From: Temnothorax longispinosus
Lineage: Eukaryota; Arthropoda; Insecta; Hymenoptera; Formicidae
Length of the DNA: 64,000 nt
Assembly: GCF_030848805.1 (NCBI RefSeq)
Contig: NC_092365.1
Location: forward strand, 2,418,001-2,482,000
Direction of reading: 5' to 3'
Shown piece after piece: positions 33,089 through 47,600 of this stretch. Both the position numbers and the translations under genes were made by a program. A model generated the notes under the pieces. That model searched no databases and was not told the origin of the DNA. It saw only the letters and a program-made list of their open reading frames with translations. Numbering within the stretch: the stretch's first letter is position 1; each line of letters starts with the position of its first letter.

Positions 33089-36000
33089 ATATCTTGGAAA
33101 TCGTTACCATTACACAAAGCGATAAATTCTGACATCTTCGTGAAATAACTAATTATTGTATAATAAAATGATATGTTCTCTCCAAGCTGATTTATCATAA
33201 ATTAATGCACATAATCACAAATGCAATTATGCATAATTGCTAATCCAATGAGATTAGCTGAACAAAATACAATTATTTAGAAATGCATACATGTAATCGT
33301 GAAAATAGCTCGATTCGAATTCAAATAATAAACATACAATTGCACATATTAAAACAAAATTGTCCAAATTTAAATAAAATTGGAAGACAATAAGTCTAGG
33401 TCTGTCTGTTATAAAATACACACGTATTCTTTTCATCTTCTCTTTTTCTTAGCAATTTCATTCATTTTAAATGCGTAGAAAATGTAGCGTGACTTTAAAA
33501 AAAAATAGATATAATTCCAACAGAAGTTCGTTTTTTGTTTTGTTGTTTACGTGACAGATTTCAGATTGTTACAGTGTTTAGGCAGCACGATAAATTCCTC
33601 TCGTACAAAATGTAACCTACGTTAGCAACATTCGTGACAGATGTATTCTGAACTATTGATTATCGCTCGTGCGGAAATGCTGCGCGAGTAAATTCGACCG
33701 GCCGCGGCGCGGCGTGAAATGATAAATTTTACTCTCGTAAAGTTTCTCGTATCCCTGAAAGAATTGATCGTCGTCGTTATAGCGCAACCCTTTGCAACGA
33801 TCATAAAATGCGTGCTGCCGACAGTGATCGCTCAATTAACGGGACCAAGATCTTTACGATGGGTAAAGCCTCGATGATTTGCAGCGAAATAACGACCTAT
33901 TGAAAAATGACCTGTTTGATCGATCCAGGCTTTCTGCTTACAGGCGCGAAATGCTCTTTAGTCTCGCTATCTTATTTCGTGCGAATCTCTTCTCTATGTA
34001 CGGCATGAATAAGGACAAAAATGAAGAAACGTTAATCCGACACATTCGTTATCGTTATCACGGTAAGCATTAATTATGATGGAAGTAAAAGAATGAACGA
34101 GAGAAACGCTTGGCAAAGAAGTACCTATAATCGCTCGCATTATGTTCTAGTGTGCTTAACGATTCCCGTTTTTGCCCGCATTCATCCGCCGTGAACCGTG
34201 ATCATGCGTGAACGTGTATTACGCCACGTGTTACAACCGTTAAGGAGATTATGGATCCAATCGCGACAAGTTATTGCTGGTAATTAATGGTACGCCAAAG
34301 TAGATCGACGATACGTCTTTGCACTAATTACTAATAAGATTACGGACTTGTAAGCTCTCGAAATTGAGGTTCCATATTGCACTTGCCTAAAGATCAATAC
34401 CGAATGCTCATTAGCCATTAGTGGCCGTATAAATGTTTCGTGCAAATATACATTTTGCATGGCACATTTTGCAATATACATACGGCGCTCCGTCTACTCG
34501 CAGATTAAAACACGCATTGCATTTTATCGATCGTTAAAGTTTACGAATATATAAGGAAAATGACGCACTGCAGATGCATGATTTGCATATAAATAAAAGA
34601 CGTAATCGCGCATTAAACAGACTTTCTGAGACAAATCTTTGTAAATCGTTTCTTCAAGAGTTTGAATATTTTTGTATGACGTTTTACTTTTCGTGGAAGG
34701 ACGATATTCATTATGTACATTAAGTTGCACAACATTTATTGAAAAATTTACTTTATCAAATTGTGCGATACATGTAGACAATTATTAATATTAAATAAAA
34801 ATCGTGTCTTTTATACAATATATTAATTTCAGATAAAGTTTCAACAATTATATACGTAGTTAGATAAGTCTGGATATTCTTTTATGATTTAATTTAATGT
34901 TACGAAAGAAATATATAGGATAAAACACATATCGAACCTTCCTTTGTACAGTAATATTTTGTACCGAATCCAGTCTTCCGTTAAATCGGCCGTAAAATAT
35001 GAAATTGATATTAAATGTTAAAAAAGGTGATACATCTGATAAAATAGACACGCAGACAATTAAAAGTTATTCGGAAGCGTCGTTCGGGAGGTCGTTTCGG
35101 AAGCGATATCTGTATCAAAACGTTATTTTTCACGTGGTTTGATGATTCTTATGGAGTTCAATATTTCCGTTATATTTTTATGATATATCGTATTCGCGCG
35201 ATGCGTGTCTGTTATCTCTTTTTGCCTTCCTATCTTCCTCTGAAAATCGACGATCTGATTTATCTGTTTCACCGGTCAAAGTATGATATATAGCAATAAA
35301 GTGCGATATAGCAATAAAATGTTATTGATCTTTTGCAGTTCGCGTTTTATTTTTACTTATTCGGCACGATATTTCTATTGCTGGACTCGTACGCAACAAA
35401 ATTGTCTCCTACGAGAAGTACGTATGGCGTTTGCCATTACCATCAAGTGTATTTACCGGAGGAAGCGATGGCATTGCAGGCACGCGGCAGAGGAATGTCC
35501 TATCTCTTGGAAGGCGTCGCGAGACATCGGCGGAAGAACGTGATTCATTTCGTAGTTGGTAAATAGCTCGATAATAACGAAAAGTAACGATAGCATCGCA
35601 AGTTGCCTCTCTATACTTCGATATTTTACGTAACTGTCACGTCAACATTGATCTTCGCGTGCTTTCAGACTAAAAGCTGTCCTAAATGGAGTTTAACATT
35701 TTTCGGGCTGACGTCAAAAAAATTAGGATGTCCCTCATGCTAAAGCGATTTTTATTATTAATCAATAGAAAAATGGCTTCTTAGCGCAAGGCAAGGTATT
35801 TAAATATTAGAACATATAGATATTCCAGACACGTGCGACGGGATTTAGAGCAAACTTCAGATATTATGTAAACGATTAAAGCTGAGCCGCTATTGAGTCA
35901 GTTTCTTTCCAATCTTTCCGATCATCTCGAGACTTATTTTTGGAATAATCATGTTATTAAAAAAAAACATATTTCACGTCCTTTGCATTTACCCTATTTT

Positions 36001-38440
36001 AATAATAAAAAATAAAGTTACGATCAAAAAACAAGATGTAAAGATATCGATTAACTCTCTTAATTGATGCAATATTAATTTTTCCTATTTTCTACTCGCC
36101 ATTTATAAATTCTATAAAATTATTATTAGGTGCAAGTTTCATTTTGTCTAATAGAATTATAACTTGCAGAAATACGCGGCGAACGGAGAGATAATATTCA
36201 CGGTTTACCGATGGTCTTGCGGAAATTCTTGGAGTGTATATAATGTTTGCGGACACACGGTTGAAGAAGAAATCCGCTCGAATGCACTGAGCGGTGTAAA
36301 GACGAATGGAAAGAACAGTCATGCGTGTCGTATGAGGTTTCTCCGGAGGTTTTAGAATGCCATTTAAACCGACGAGAGACTGGCTCGGGTCTTTTCAAAG
36401 GATAAAAGCTGCACGACGAAACGTATTGTCCGACGTGCAAAATCACGATGGCTTACCGCGATAGCTACTTTGATCAACACGCGGACGATAATTTTGTGCC
36501 AGAAGTTGAAACTCACCGAAATCTCAACGAGATCACATTTCCATATGACAACGCAATTGTTGAAACCGACGAGTTTAAATTTCGCATGTGTCACAAACAG
36601 ACGAAAATACTTAATATTAAAACTGTTCGCCGCGACAATGACGCGATACACAAAAGCAAGAAAGTAGCACAGTTTTGAATTTGTTACAGCAAAACTTTAT
36701 ATCAGATCTATGAACAGCGTCTCAGAGATCTTTTTTTTTCTTTTCCAATAAATAAAAAGATAAAACAAAGAGAAATCAGATAAAACTAAAAAATTATTTT
36801 TATCTTTTCCACACATTAAGTCTCCATTAATACGGGCCATTGTTGAGCTGAGCGTCTCAGCTTTTAGCCGCGGTAATAAAAGAGCAGTAATTGAGAAGAA
36901 TGGAACATTTTTTGCGTTGTATAGAGGATTTAATTTACCGAAACCACTTCGGTTTCATTGCTTTTATCTGGCTAAATAGACCTGTAAGCGAACATAATTC
37001 ATTCCGCGCGAATAGAATTTCTTAGAAATAGGTCACGATGAAAATAAATGGGGCGATTAAAAAACAAATCTGATCTGTGCCTCTCCATAAAGAAGCGACT
37101 GGCACTTTGATCTCGAAAGCGCTCTGTTCCTCGAGTTAAAATATCCTTATTACACAATCAATGACATGCTGTATGTATGCATAGGCGGAAAACGCAAAGT
37201 GAACCGTCGTCCGAGCAAATTTAGACAGTTTCATAAATTCGCAGCACGCGCGCGTTCACAGCGGCATAAATATCGAAAATTAACATTTCCGCATAATTTA
37301 CTTCTCTTATTCTCACGGTCGGCGACGTTCCGCGAATTCGCGATGTGTAAACCAGGAATTCGTTTCACGGATCGGGACTCACGTAGCTGTACGCCTAGTT
37401 TTGTAAACTTAATCTTAAAATGCATAAACTATGTACGAGACCTGCATGTAATATCTCCCGATATCATTGGGGAAAACATTTGTTTATCTGAGTATTCCGT
37501 TGTGAAGCGCGTGACATTAAAATTACAGTACCTTATTTTACTCGGCACATAAAAAAAATTATTTTAAATAAAAAAGAAAGACACAGTCGTACTTCTCTAG
37601 CAATTGCTTGAAACCTCGAATAAAATCATATAATGCATACGAATTCTTTTTTCTTCGAGTTTTAGAACCCGTTTTTAAAAATCCTATTTAACTTTTGTAG
37701 TATATTTTTAGTTACTACGAGAGTTAGTCATTTTATATATGAGATCGTATCGTATGTAACTCGCGCGGAATATAAACCGTTTTTCTCAAAATATTTATTT
37801 AAATGCAAAATATATTATTATTTTGCAAAATAAAGTTGCATTTATTTCAGCAGTTTTAAATAGAAGTTTTATGTAAAGCACCATCGAAAAAATAGTGCAG
37901 TATGCAATATATTTATAGTCATAAATATAAACATATATAACACTTAAGCAAAAATAAATGGAAGGATATAATTTCTTTCAATGCGTTTAAAACAGAACAT
38001 TTCAATAACGATACAATAAAATTAACGTCAAAAGTAATATTCCTGATTGTCGGTCTAAAGCGTAAATAATTGCCAATTATAATTAACAAAAAATGCGTAA
38101 TTCTCAATTTCAGTTAACTGTTAGTAGGTATACAGTTAGACGTAAATGCATTTTGTATAAAATGTAGGATTCAGAAAATATCACGTGGAGAAATTGCAGA
38201 ATGTGGGTTACGATAACGTATATAACACGTTTCCATAATTAAAGCGTGCGTCTGATGTACCACGAAAGGGAGTGCTCCGGTTACAAGTACGTCTAATTGT
38301 AAGGTATAATCAAATTTGAAAACAGGTCTTGATATATCGTATACCAGTCTAGACTAATCACATTTATACACCGACATAAATTCGCCAAACGGTATGTTCA
38401 TTAATGATCTGTGATGCGCGCAATGTCGCTCGTCGTTCGC

Positions 38441-39303
38441 TGCAAATCCAAGTGTGTTATTTTTACACGTATATAAACGTTTAAAAATGACACATTTGAC
38501 TAAAGTCCCTTTTTAGATGTTCCTTCATATGTTAAATCACGTCATTTAACACGTTTAATCGTATTATCATGTCATTTAGCACGCATGCATGATTGTTACA
38601 ATAAATGAAACGTTAGTTAAAGGTCGATCTTCTACTAACATGAGAAAAACAAACGTCGACGACCTAAGTCGTCAATAAACAACAATTAGTTTAACTGAAA
38701 TGTTATCTGGTAAACTCGATATATTGGTGGCGATCATAGCGCAGAAAGATGTGCGCTGCTCTAACGAGCCGAAGATCCGAGTTCAAATCCGACCAAAAAT
38801 CGTCGGTTTTTATTTGATCGCCACCTCTCGGAAGGGTTAATGACAACCCACCGAAAGTGTAATATCCTCCAGGTTGGAGCGCTAGGGCAAAATTATTGTT
38901 ATAAAACCAGAAGGCAAGCTTCGGATTTGATAAAGGCCGAACTTCAAAAGGCTATCAATCTTGAGCTGTAGAGCTATTAAAGAAAATGAGAAATTCTATA
39001 AATTTCTCGAAAAAAAGGTAACTTCTTCGCTGATGATAAACTATATCATGCTTACCCAGTTCACGTTCTGACAAACCATTTGATGGAAAAATGATAACAA
39101 AACTAAACTGATGAAGAAGAGTCATGTACCATTTCGCAAAATTCGCAATAGTTGTTGATGAGCGAATGAGCGCACACTGCAAATCCAAGTGTGTTATTTT
39201 TGCACGCATAAATGTTTAAAAATGACACATTTGATAGGTACTAAAGTTCTTTTTACATATTTCTTGCGTTAAATTACGTCGTTTAACACGTTTATTCGTA
39301 TTA
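38441..39303. repeat. 126-bp direct repeats flanking a SINE-like unit
   Basis: 38441-38566 and 39178-39303 are direct repeats sharing tgcaaatccaagtgtgttat, aaaaatgacacatttga and ttaacacgttta. Copies are 737 bp apart. They could be the ends of a composite element, or the result of a tandem duplication. The interval contains the tRNA-like SINE candidate at 38725. Confidence 0.65.
38725..38975 (+). mobile_element. tRNA-derived SINE candidate
   Basis: From 38725 a tRNA-like head reads tggtggcgatcatagcgcag (A-box-like), followed by a B box gagttcaaatcc at 38779-38790. The ends ggtggcgatca (38726) and tgatcgccacc (38815-38825) pair perfectly like an extended acceptor stem. A non-tRNA body follows to about 38975. 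The anticodon arm is not a proper tRNA arm, so a functional tRNA is excluded. Pol III retroposon origin is inferred. Confidence 0.5.
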
Positions 39304-39345
39304 AATTACAAGTTGTTCAGTCGTATTAAATGACATGATTTAAGG

Positions 39346-39567
39346 CACTGAAAAAATTTTTTTTCATATTTAAAAAGCCTTACTTGAATACTCCTAACAA
39401 CATATTTACTTAATATAATCACATATTTATTTAGAATTCGATATTTTTACTTAATTTAAATCTAAATAAATTCTAATTCTAAATAAATATGTGATTATAT
39501 TAAGTAAATATGTTGTTAGGAGTATTCAAGTAAGGCTTTTTAAATATGAAAAAATTTTTTTTCAGTG
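39346..39567. mobile_element. Inverted-repeat element with 93-nt arms
   Basis: Arms 39346-39438 and 39475-39567 are nearly perfect reverse complements around a 36-nt spacer. The ends are cactgaaaaaa and its complement cagtg. No coding capacity. It lies 6 bp from a second, unrelated inverted-repeat element. Confidence 0.8.
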
Positions 39568-39573
39568 GGTGAA

Positions 39574-39803
39574 TGTACCAATGCCTGGACAGTCAGTGGA
39601 TACCTATGTCTGGACACTTTATCATTTTAGTCCTTAAATAAGTACAACGCAAATTAAAATCAAAGATAAAAATATTTTTCTTGTATTTTGAAACTTTAAT
39701 TATAATGTTCAGACGTTAATTCGCTATACTTATTTAAAGACTAATATGATAAAGGTATCCAGACTAGGTACGTGTCCACTGACTGTCCAGGCATTGGTAT
39801 ACA
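39574..39803. mobile_element. Inverted-repeat element (adjacent to previous)
   Basis: Arms of about 75 nt (from 39574 and up to 39803) share accaatgcctggacagtcag and its complement, plus cttatttaaaga-type inner ends. The arms are diverged with small indels, so it is older than its neighbour at 39346. Confidence 0.7.
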
Positions 39804-40900
39804 TTTACCTTAACAAAAAGAAATGTAAGAATGTAAAAAGGGCTTCAGCGCTAAAATAATACTTTTGGACTTGCAGTGTTGTTGAAAGTTAAAACGTCCA
39901 TTATCTGCAAAATCATTTTGATAATGAACGCCGCGCAACGTAATATACGATTACAGAATTCGTGCGAGTAATACTTGATAAATTATACCTAAACCGTATC
40001 AAAATTGCGAATATAATTTTTACAGGTAGAAAAATAAACCAGTAATAATATATATGTAGTAACACACACACACGTATATGGCAAGTTATTTTCACGCGTT
40101 AAAATAAAGGCAATAATACAGGTGAAAAACAACACGGTGAAATGAATAATATGACAAATGAACGAAACGTGCAGCGGAGCGGTTTTAAACAATCTGTAAA
40201 TAAAGCGAAGCAACAGGGAAAGCAGAAGTTTGCTGTACAAAATGAGAAATGTTTATGGAACAATAGAGCCAATTCGATTACATTGACCACACATTTTGCC
40301 ACAATCGCTGCCAATTAAAAGAATTATATATATGATATAAAATTATACCCCGCATTATTAAAACCTTTCACTCTCTTTTTCTTTCTATGTGGAATAGAAA
40401 GTATTATCATTATCAATTATTACATCTTTTCTCCGAGATAATAAACGAAATAATTTATTGCTGCTACTAAGAATCAAACCATGAGCTTTAAGTGTGTATA
40501 ATAAGTAGAATTAATAAATACGTAAGATCTGCGAGCGAAGAGGTGACACGATCAAACTGCCTTTAATATCTTTGGGGAAACGCGGAGATATATTAAATCA
40601 GAAATTCAGTGAATTTTATGCCAAATATGGACTAAAAAGAAATCCACGTTGAGTTGAGACGGAATTTTCCTTTTCTAAAATCCATTTGGCAGTCTCAAAT
40701 CATTTTTACTCGCACAAACATCGCGTGACAAGCTCTAAAGAACGTTCAACGCGATTTCAAATAGGATTTCCAGGAAAGTTCGTAAGAATTAATATAATCG
40801 TTCTATTTAACGTGTTAAATGAATATCGCTAACACCTCGATTTTCCGATTTAATTTTCCGATAAATAAAGTTTTATGTACAGAAATTTCATTGCACATTT

Positions 40901-41633
40901 TCAACTTATAAAACTACTTCTCGATTTTACTGACAGTAACAGAGCACCGTATATAAAATCCTTCGGATAAATCGACCGTGTGATTAAACTAAATCTTTCG
41001 ATATCATCTAACCCGGATCGCCTTCAAGATATCGCTACATCGTTTAGTACAATATGCGTCGAATATCTGGAATATTTTGCACGCGGCGATCAGCGAGATT
41101 CTATTGGACGGGTGGCGCAGCGTGCTCTCTCGAGGGGGTTGAAGTTAAGGGTTGGATGCGTGGTGGATGGGCGCGTGGTCCGATAGCGAAGACCGGAGCG
41201 CTCCGCGGTCGTCACTTGTTCACGGTCTGTCGAGTGGAGCACTTTTCACCCCGTTATACATATATTTTTCGCGCGTATCGTGGTTATTATCCCTTCGAAA
41301 AAAAACGAGCCCATTCTCGAAAATATCTATGAAACCGAGCGATCGAAATCGATCGATCAGTGACTATCATTTTTGAACAATGAGCCAGTTACGAGCGACT
41401 CGCTTGCGCGATGTTCGATTTAATGTGTTGAGAATCAAGAGAACGATCGACTACGTTAAGTTTCTGTGCATTGGTTGATTGGAATTTTAATGTAGCGCGG
41501 AATCATGGCTGTCAAGAGAAGAAGAAACGAGCCTCCTTATCCAGGATAGAAAGGGCGGACATTCCTATTCGATCGGTGATACTATACTGACTGGGGGAAA
41601 AGCGATCGATCGGGCTGAAGAAACGCGCAAAGT
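40901..41633 (+). promoter_or_regulatory. Upstream region of receptor B
   Basis: A GC-richer island at about 41080-41260 ahead of the receptor B start probably contains the promoter and 5' UTR. TATAAAA at 40952-40958 is a possible but distant TATA box; no matching Inr was found at the right spacing. No Inr/DPE pair like that of receptor A was seen. Confidence 0.4.
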
Positions 41634-44600
41634 ATGGAATTTTCGGACCGATATGTCGTGAAGATCGACAACATCACGGAATTGATGAACCTGAACGAGT
41701 CCGAGTACTTGCAGTCGATCTTGGGACCGAAACACCTGCCGATGAAGCTCGTGTTGCCGATCACCTTCGTCTACGTCGCGATCTTCGTCACCGGCGTGTT
41801 CGGCAACGTGGTCACCTGCATCGTCATCAGGCGAAATCCCGTCATGCAAACCGCCACCAATTACTATCTGTTCAATCTAGCGATATCCGACCTGCTTCTC
41901 TTGATTCTCGGTGAGTCCAAGGCTTCCTGTCAATTATCTTCTCTTTTCAACTGCGAATTTCAACTCCAATTCTAAATCGAAGAACGCAATTCCTGAGATT
42001 CTCCCATTCTTTATGCTTCTACGGACTGTGATAATACGCATATTATGCACTATATCTTATTATTTAATTATTTTAATTCATAAATTTGGGAAAATGTATA
42101 AATATATAAATGTAATATTTCCTAATTTGGGAAAATATATAAATATATAAATGTGATATTTGTTACACAATGAATCTATTTATAACGTCAATATAACTGT
42201 TCAATAAATTATTGCTAGGTTTCGGAAATCAATTTCGAATTAAAAGACGAATTTAATAAATTTTTATATCGCTTATAAAATTATAGTATTACAATAAAAT
42301 TTATTTTATTTTTATATTTTCAACATAAGAGTTAAAATATTTAAAGTTTCAGTCATGTTTCATTTAAAAATTATAATTGTATAATTAAAATTTTAACGTA
42401 TTCTGGAATGTGTGAAATATTAAAGTGAAATTTTATTACTGTTTATTAAGTTGGAATATATATGTATATTATATACATTATAATTCGTTACTTCTGTGAC
42501 TATTAATTTCTTTATTTGCGCACCACGTACGTACCGCGCCTAACTCGTATTCACCGTTTATTAATTTGTTATTAAAGTGAAAATTGTACAATATTAATTT
42601 TGCTAATAAAGAGTAAATGTCACTTAAGGTTTAGCAAATAATTACCGAGTTATAAAAATATTTCTCACACATTTTCCTCAGAACACACTATCATGTTCTC
42701 TGACTTAATTTTCTAACCGCAATAAATTATTAAATTGCATAATATGAGTAAACTAATACAGTACACATTACATAAATTATATTATGAGTTAATTAATACA
42801 CGATGCAAGTTATTTACATAAATTATAAGATATAAAAAAAATCTCTTTTTTGTTTAAAATCGGCAAAATGATACAAGTTATTTGTTTGGGTAGTTAAATT
42901 ATACAGAAAATAAAATTTTAATTATTTAGCACATTTTCTTACTTTTTACTACTATTTACAGTGCGTAAATTTGTGTAAGTTATTTACTCAGATTTTAAAA
43001 ACTGCTTTCGGAAAATTGCTTTCTTCCCTGAAATTAGTGCATCTTGTAATCAGTTAAATTTTAGTACGAGTTATTTTCTCGGGTTACAAAGATTTCTCTC
43101 TCTGCTTGAAAATTTTCTCCCCCCGGCATAGTTCTAAGTTGTTCGGTGCGCTCGATTCGCGTCGGAAGATCACCACTTCGCCCTGCGTCTGATTTATCTC
43201 GTCTCGTTCTACTTGACACCGTGCGCACAGCTAGAATAATATCGGCGGAAGTGTGACTCGCTTGGTATTTCGATCCGATATGCAGTTATAAACCAGTCTA
43301 AGTTCTAAAGTTTTCCTATCTGAGTTTTCCTATTGCGTCTGTTCCGCGCCCGCCGAAGTTTTCGCTGCAGAAGTTGCGTGTGGCGTTAGTAATTCGGCTT
43401 TACGTTTTATTAATCGCATTCTACAGCCATTTCCTAATTAGTTGGTTATAAGCTTCACACCAGAGCGTAATAATTATTTGCCCATCCAATTAGCAGTAAT
43501 CGTATTAAGTATTTATACTACGGGCTTTCGCAATAACGGCTAACAATAAAGTGCAGAGAAAAACGCGTACGTGTACGTAAATTGTTAATGACCATAATGG
43601 TTTACTTTTTACTTTATACCGCGACCCGTTGAAAATTTAGAATCGTCAGCTTTTGTTTATCGTTTGATCGAGATTATTATATACGCGCTTTTGATCGAGA
43701 TTATTATACGCGTAATGAGTGCGCTTTAGCCGGCGACGATTGATTTAATCAGCTATTGATATTGTCGCGATCAAAACGTCGCACCTTGGGGCGGCTGAAG
43801 AATAGGCACATATGTCGCTGCTCTCTGAAACAAAGTTACTGTAACCTAACTATTGTATTGTCTCTTCGCGCAGGCGATAATCATCGTAATGAATCTCACC
43901 ACATATGCGATAATGAAGGTATACACAGCACCGTGTCCTATTCATTATACGTGTTAATTACACGATTGAGGGTTATGTGCCAAGGATTAATTTCGATATT
44001 TTCATCATTGTATCGCGGATCAGCGTAAAATTTTAACGCGTCGCATTTTATCTTCAATATTTTTGCATCGATTAATAGAGGTATGCACTAATAAAATACA
44101 TTACATACATTATAATTACAAAATACACTAATTTAAGTCGAATATAATCCGAGTTTTAAACAATTCTATGATAATTTTTAAAAGTTTAAACGTGATATAT
44201 TTGGTTTCATGATGTTTCCTTCATTTCGATTTCGTTAACTTCCCTTTCCGGTGTCATATATATATGTATAATTTTTTTTTCGGATTCAATATTCTTTCTT
44301 CGAGCTAGCAGACTATCTGTCTGCACTCGCATTCCGACGATGAACGTGGCGAACTGCAGGAATTTATCGCGAATGACCGTTAAACGATTGCCATTAGGGG
44401 ACCAATGATCGTATTTCTTTATTATCTCTTCGTAGAAATCTCTCGCAAAAGGAATATTTCCCTCGCGTGTATTAAAGAGAAGAATGCATACGACAGACGA
44501 TCCCAGACGTCGACGTTAATCGACAGCTCTTCCTTCACTCGGTGAATAAATTGCGCTCGCAATTTTCGAAACGCCTCCGTTATTTTCCCAACGCGCGCTG

Positions 44601-47600
44601 TCTTGAACAGTTTATCTGTCAGAATTATGAGCGTCATCTGCCAGTGATTAATAAACAATCCGAATATTGATTTGCACGGTATCGACCCTTGATGAATAAA
44701 TAATCATAATCCCCCTCATAAATATAAAGTAAATATTCATTTAAAAAAATATCATTTTCATCACCACAATCATTGATCTTTGAAATCAACGCGAATGCGA
44801 GAACATTCTCGCTTTAATGCTGTGTACAAAACGACGCTTTGTTCTCTATTTCCGTTTTATCCGACTACTTAACTAAATGCCTGTGTCGTGCCATCGTATT
44901 AATATTTGTTTAGAATAAAAAATGGAAGCCTCATTTTTATAAAGATAATATAAAAATATGATACAAAAATTATGTGAAAAACATCTTTCTGATATTATAG
45001 AACAATTTGTACTAAAAAATGGAAGCCTCACATCTTTATAAAAATAATGTAAAAATATGATACAAAAATAATGTGAAAAACATCTTCTGATATTATAAAA
45101 CAATTTGTACTAAAAAAAAGGAAGCCTCATCTTTATAAAGATAATGTAAAAATATGATACAAAAATGATGTAAAAAAACAATCTTCTGATATTATAGAAC
45201 AATTTGTACTCAACGCAGACTGATTACGTAGAAATAATAGCATCAAATTATTTTCTCCGGTTTCTGATCGCTATATATTGATAGTGTAATGTTTCTGTTC
45301 CCTTTGCAACGTGATCCGATACTTTTGATGCTTCATGAACTCGGACATATAGTACTTTCCAATAAACGGATCCTATGTCAGCTATATAAAAGTGATTAAC
45401 GATCAGACATCCACATATTGCGGAACCATTATTTCACGCTACATGGATGCACACGAAAATACTGTTTGGTCGATTTTATTTCCCTCCCGCAAATCCAATT
45501 TTTGAATACGCGATAAACGACCTTTCCAGAGATTTCATTTGATAAATTCCGGAGTTACAAATATTCTTTAGGGATTAACAATGAGCGGAGATTCTACCAA
45601 TCAGATTTAAAAGATTAATTATAAATTATAACTAAGACGAAGATAAACGAACATGCGAGCTCGTCGCTTAATGAATATTCCAGTGCAATGAATAATATTA
45701 TTGTCGACTTCCCGAGGCTTAAAAATAGTCATATCGAACGATTCTTTTTTTAACGTACAATCAACGTCGATATTTTCGCCTCGTAATTAACAATGGCGTA
45801 ACGTCCCGTCCGTCGGCAATAAAATACGATAAAATACTCGCAGAAATAATCACTAACTTTGAAATTAAAGTCACGTTAGTCACGCAACCGATATTGAGCT
45901 CGAATGCAGCGCGTCCTTCGTTTTTTTCCATTCTTTCCGACCGCCGAGTATTCCATCCCGATAGATAGCGGCTACTCGAAGTTTCAAACACTGTCCGCCC
46001 TTACTGCAATCGGCATATCTCGTAACTGTTTGGCCTTATTTGATATGCCACTTGATTTCGTACTTTACGAATTTCGGAAATGAGAGCTTAAAGCTAGTGA
46101 ACATTTTCACGCAATATAGATATCCCGAATCGAGTGAAAATCGAGCAGAAGATTATTTTAACATTTTTTGCAGTCGTAATAATAAAAATTTTTTTTGGAC
46201 TGGCACTCTCTAAATCTGAATCAGCGAATTTCACTGATTCAGATTTAGAGAGATAAAACTCCATACACTAAGAAAAAATTTTCTGTATTTTTGCAAATAT
46301 TAGTTTGCATACTCTGTGACTCCATTTACTAAAATTAACTAAAATAAAAACAATTTTCCTTTTTATTAGTATATTTTTTCTCAGTGAATACACATGTACT
46401 AATAAAAAGAAAAATTTTTCTTCATTTTAGCAAATGGAGCCACAGCTGTATGCAAACTAATATTTACTTAGAATGCAGAAAATTTTTTTCTCGGTGTATT
46501 TTTCTCCTTAAAATATCTTTTCTCTTGGAAGCGTAGAAAAGACTCATACACATATGATGTAGCAGAATAATTAAAATTTTATATTGAGCGCACAAGAATA
46601 CTGCAGTTTATAATCCTCACAATTTGCTTAATGAATGAAGTTGCGAAATTCTTTTAATAATTCTTCGGTGATTGCGGAGTTAGAGTGACATCTTCAGATA
46701 AGCTCGAGCTATATCGCGATGATTAAGAATCTGGTCATGCTTACAATCCGCGTAGATCAGTGCGCCTCGGAAACTAGTACCGCGAAAGTCGCTTTTCGCT
46801 GCGAGGAAAGGCGGCAAATGAAAAATAACGTCTTGGAAAAGTATCGTTTCTCATCTGAATGCAAGAAGCTCGCCTGTACAGACCCATATGTGTTCCGAAT
46901 ACCTTTACATGGTCTAGCGATAATCCGTTTCTCACGACGTGACTCTATAGGTAAAGACTGATGTCTGAACTTACAGGATGTCTCAGATTATCCGCGTATG
47001 CTATCCTGACAAGAGATATAATACTTTCCAGTTGATTTACTAAAGCTTTGTTCATAAAAATCAATTTTATTTTCAGCAGCTCTTAACTTTTAAGAACCAG
47101 AAGAACTCTGCGTTTCGATATCTCTGGCTAAAAGGATCTTCGTGTAGAATCCGGATATACGTATTACGGCGTATATATTGCGTTTCAACGTTCTCTTTCA
47201 TTGATCACATATCAGATTGCCAGGAAAATACGAGAACTTCGTATCTTAATAAGCGACTCCCCCCTCCCCCTCAGAACAAAAACTTCAATTTTACGGCGAA
47301 ACGTCGATTTCGCGCGGATCTCTATAACATTATATTGCATCTTACGTAATAAAAGAATACTTAGGATTAAAGAAATTAATTGGAAATTTAATTAAACGGT
47401 GAAAAAAAAGATATTTATCTTGACCGTACGGAAACGCACAAGCACAATGAATGAATCTACAGATTTTATCGTTTCTTTCTCAACATTTCTCCAAAGCAAT
47501 AAAAAGACTGCAAAGAGGAATTGACGAGCAACGAGTTTTTATTAGATTTACATGAAAAGTTTCAAATTCACCTGAAAAGTTTCAAGTTTATGTGGAGAGT

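Larger units (their letters stand above)
29304..40900. other. Spacer between receptors A and B
   Basis: About 11.6 kb with no supported protein-coding gene. It holds the receptor A 3' end, a diverged MITE (30437-30560), inverted repeats (31990-32068, 32244-32373), a hAT-like candidate (32732-33088), a SINE-like element within a 126-bp direct repeat pair (38441-39303), and two adjacent inverted-repeat elements (39346-39567, 39574-39803). A 72-codon frame from ATG 31758 to 31988 has no recognisable domain and is not called. Confidence 0.6.

Noticed and set aside
38725..38830. Possible second tRNA gene
   Set aside because: A and B boxes are present but the anticodon arm and spacing do not make a cloverleaf; a SINE-like origin fits better.
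40952..40958. TATA box for receptor B
   Set aside because: TATAAAA is nearly 700 bp from the start codon, lacks an initiator 25 to 30 nt downstream, and such words are common by chance in AT-rich DNA.
44873..45210. CRISPR-like array
   Set aside because: Three tandem copies without unique spacers in an animal intron; the whole unit repeats, so it is a simple tandem repeat.
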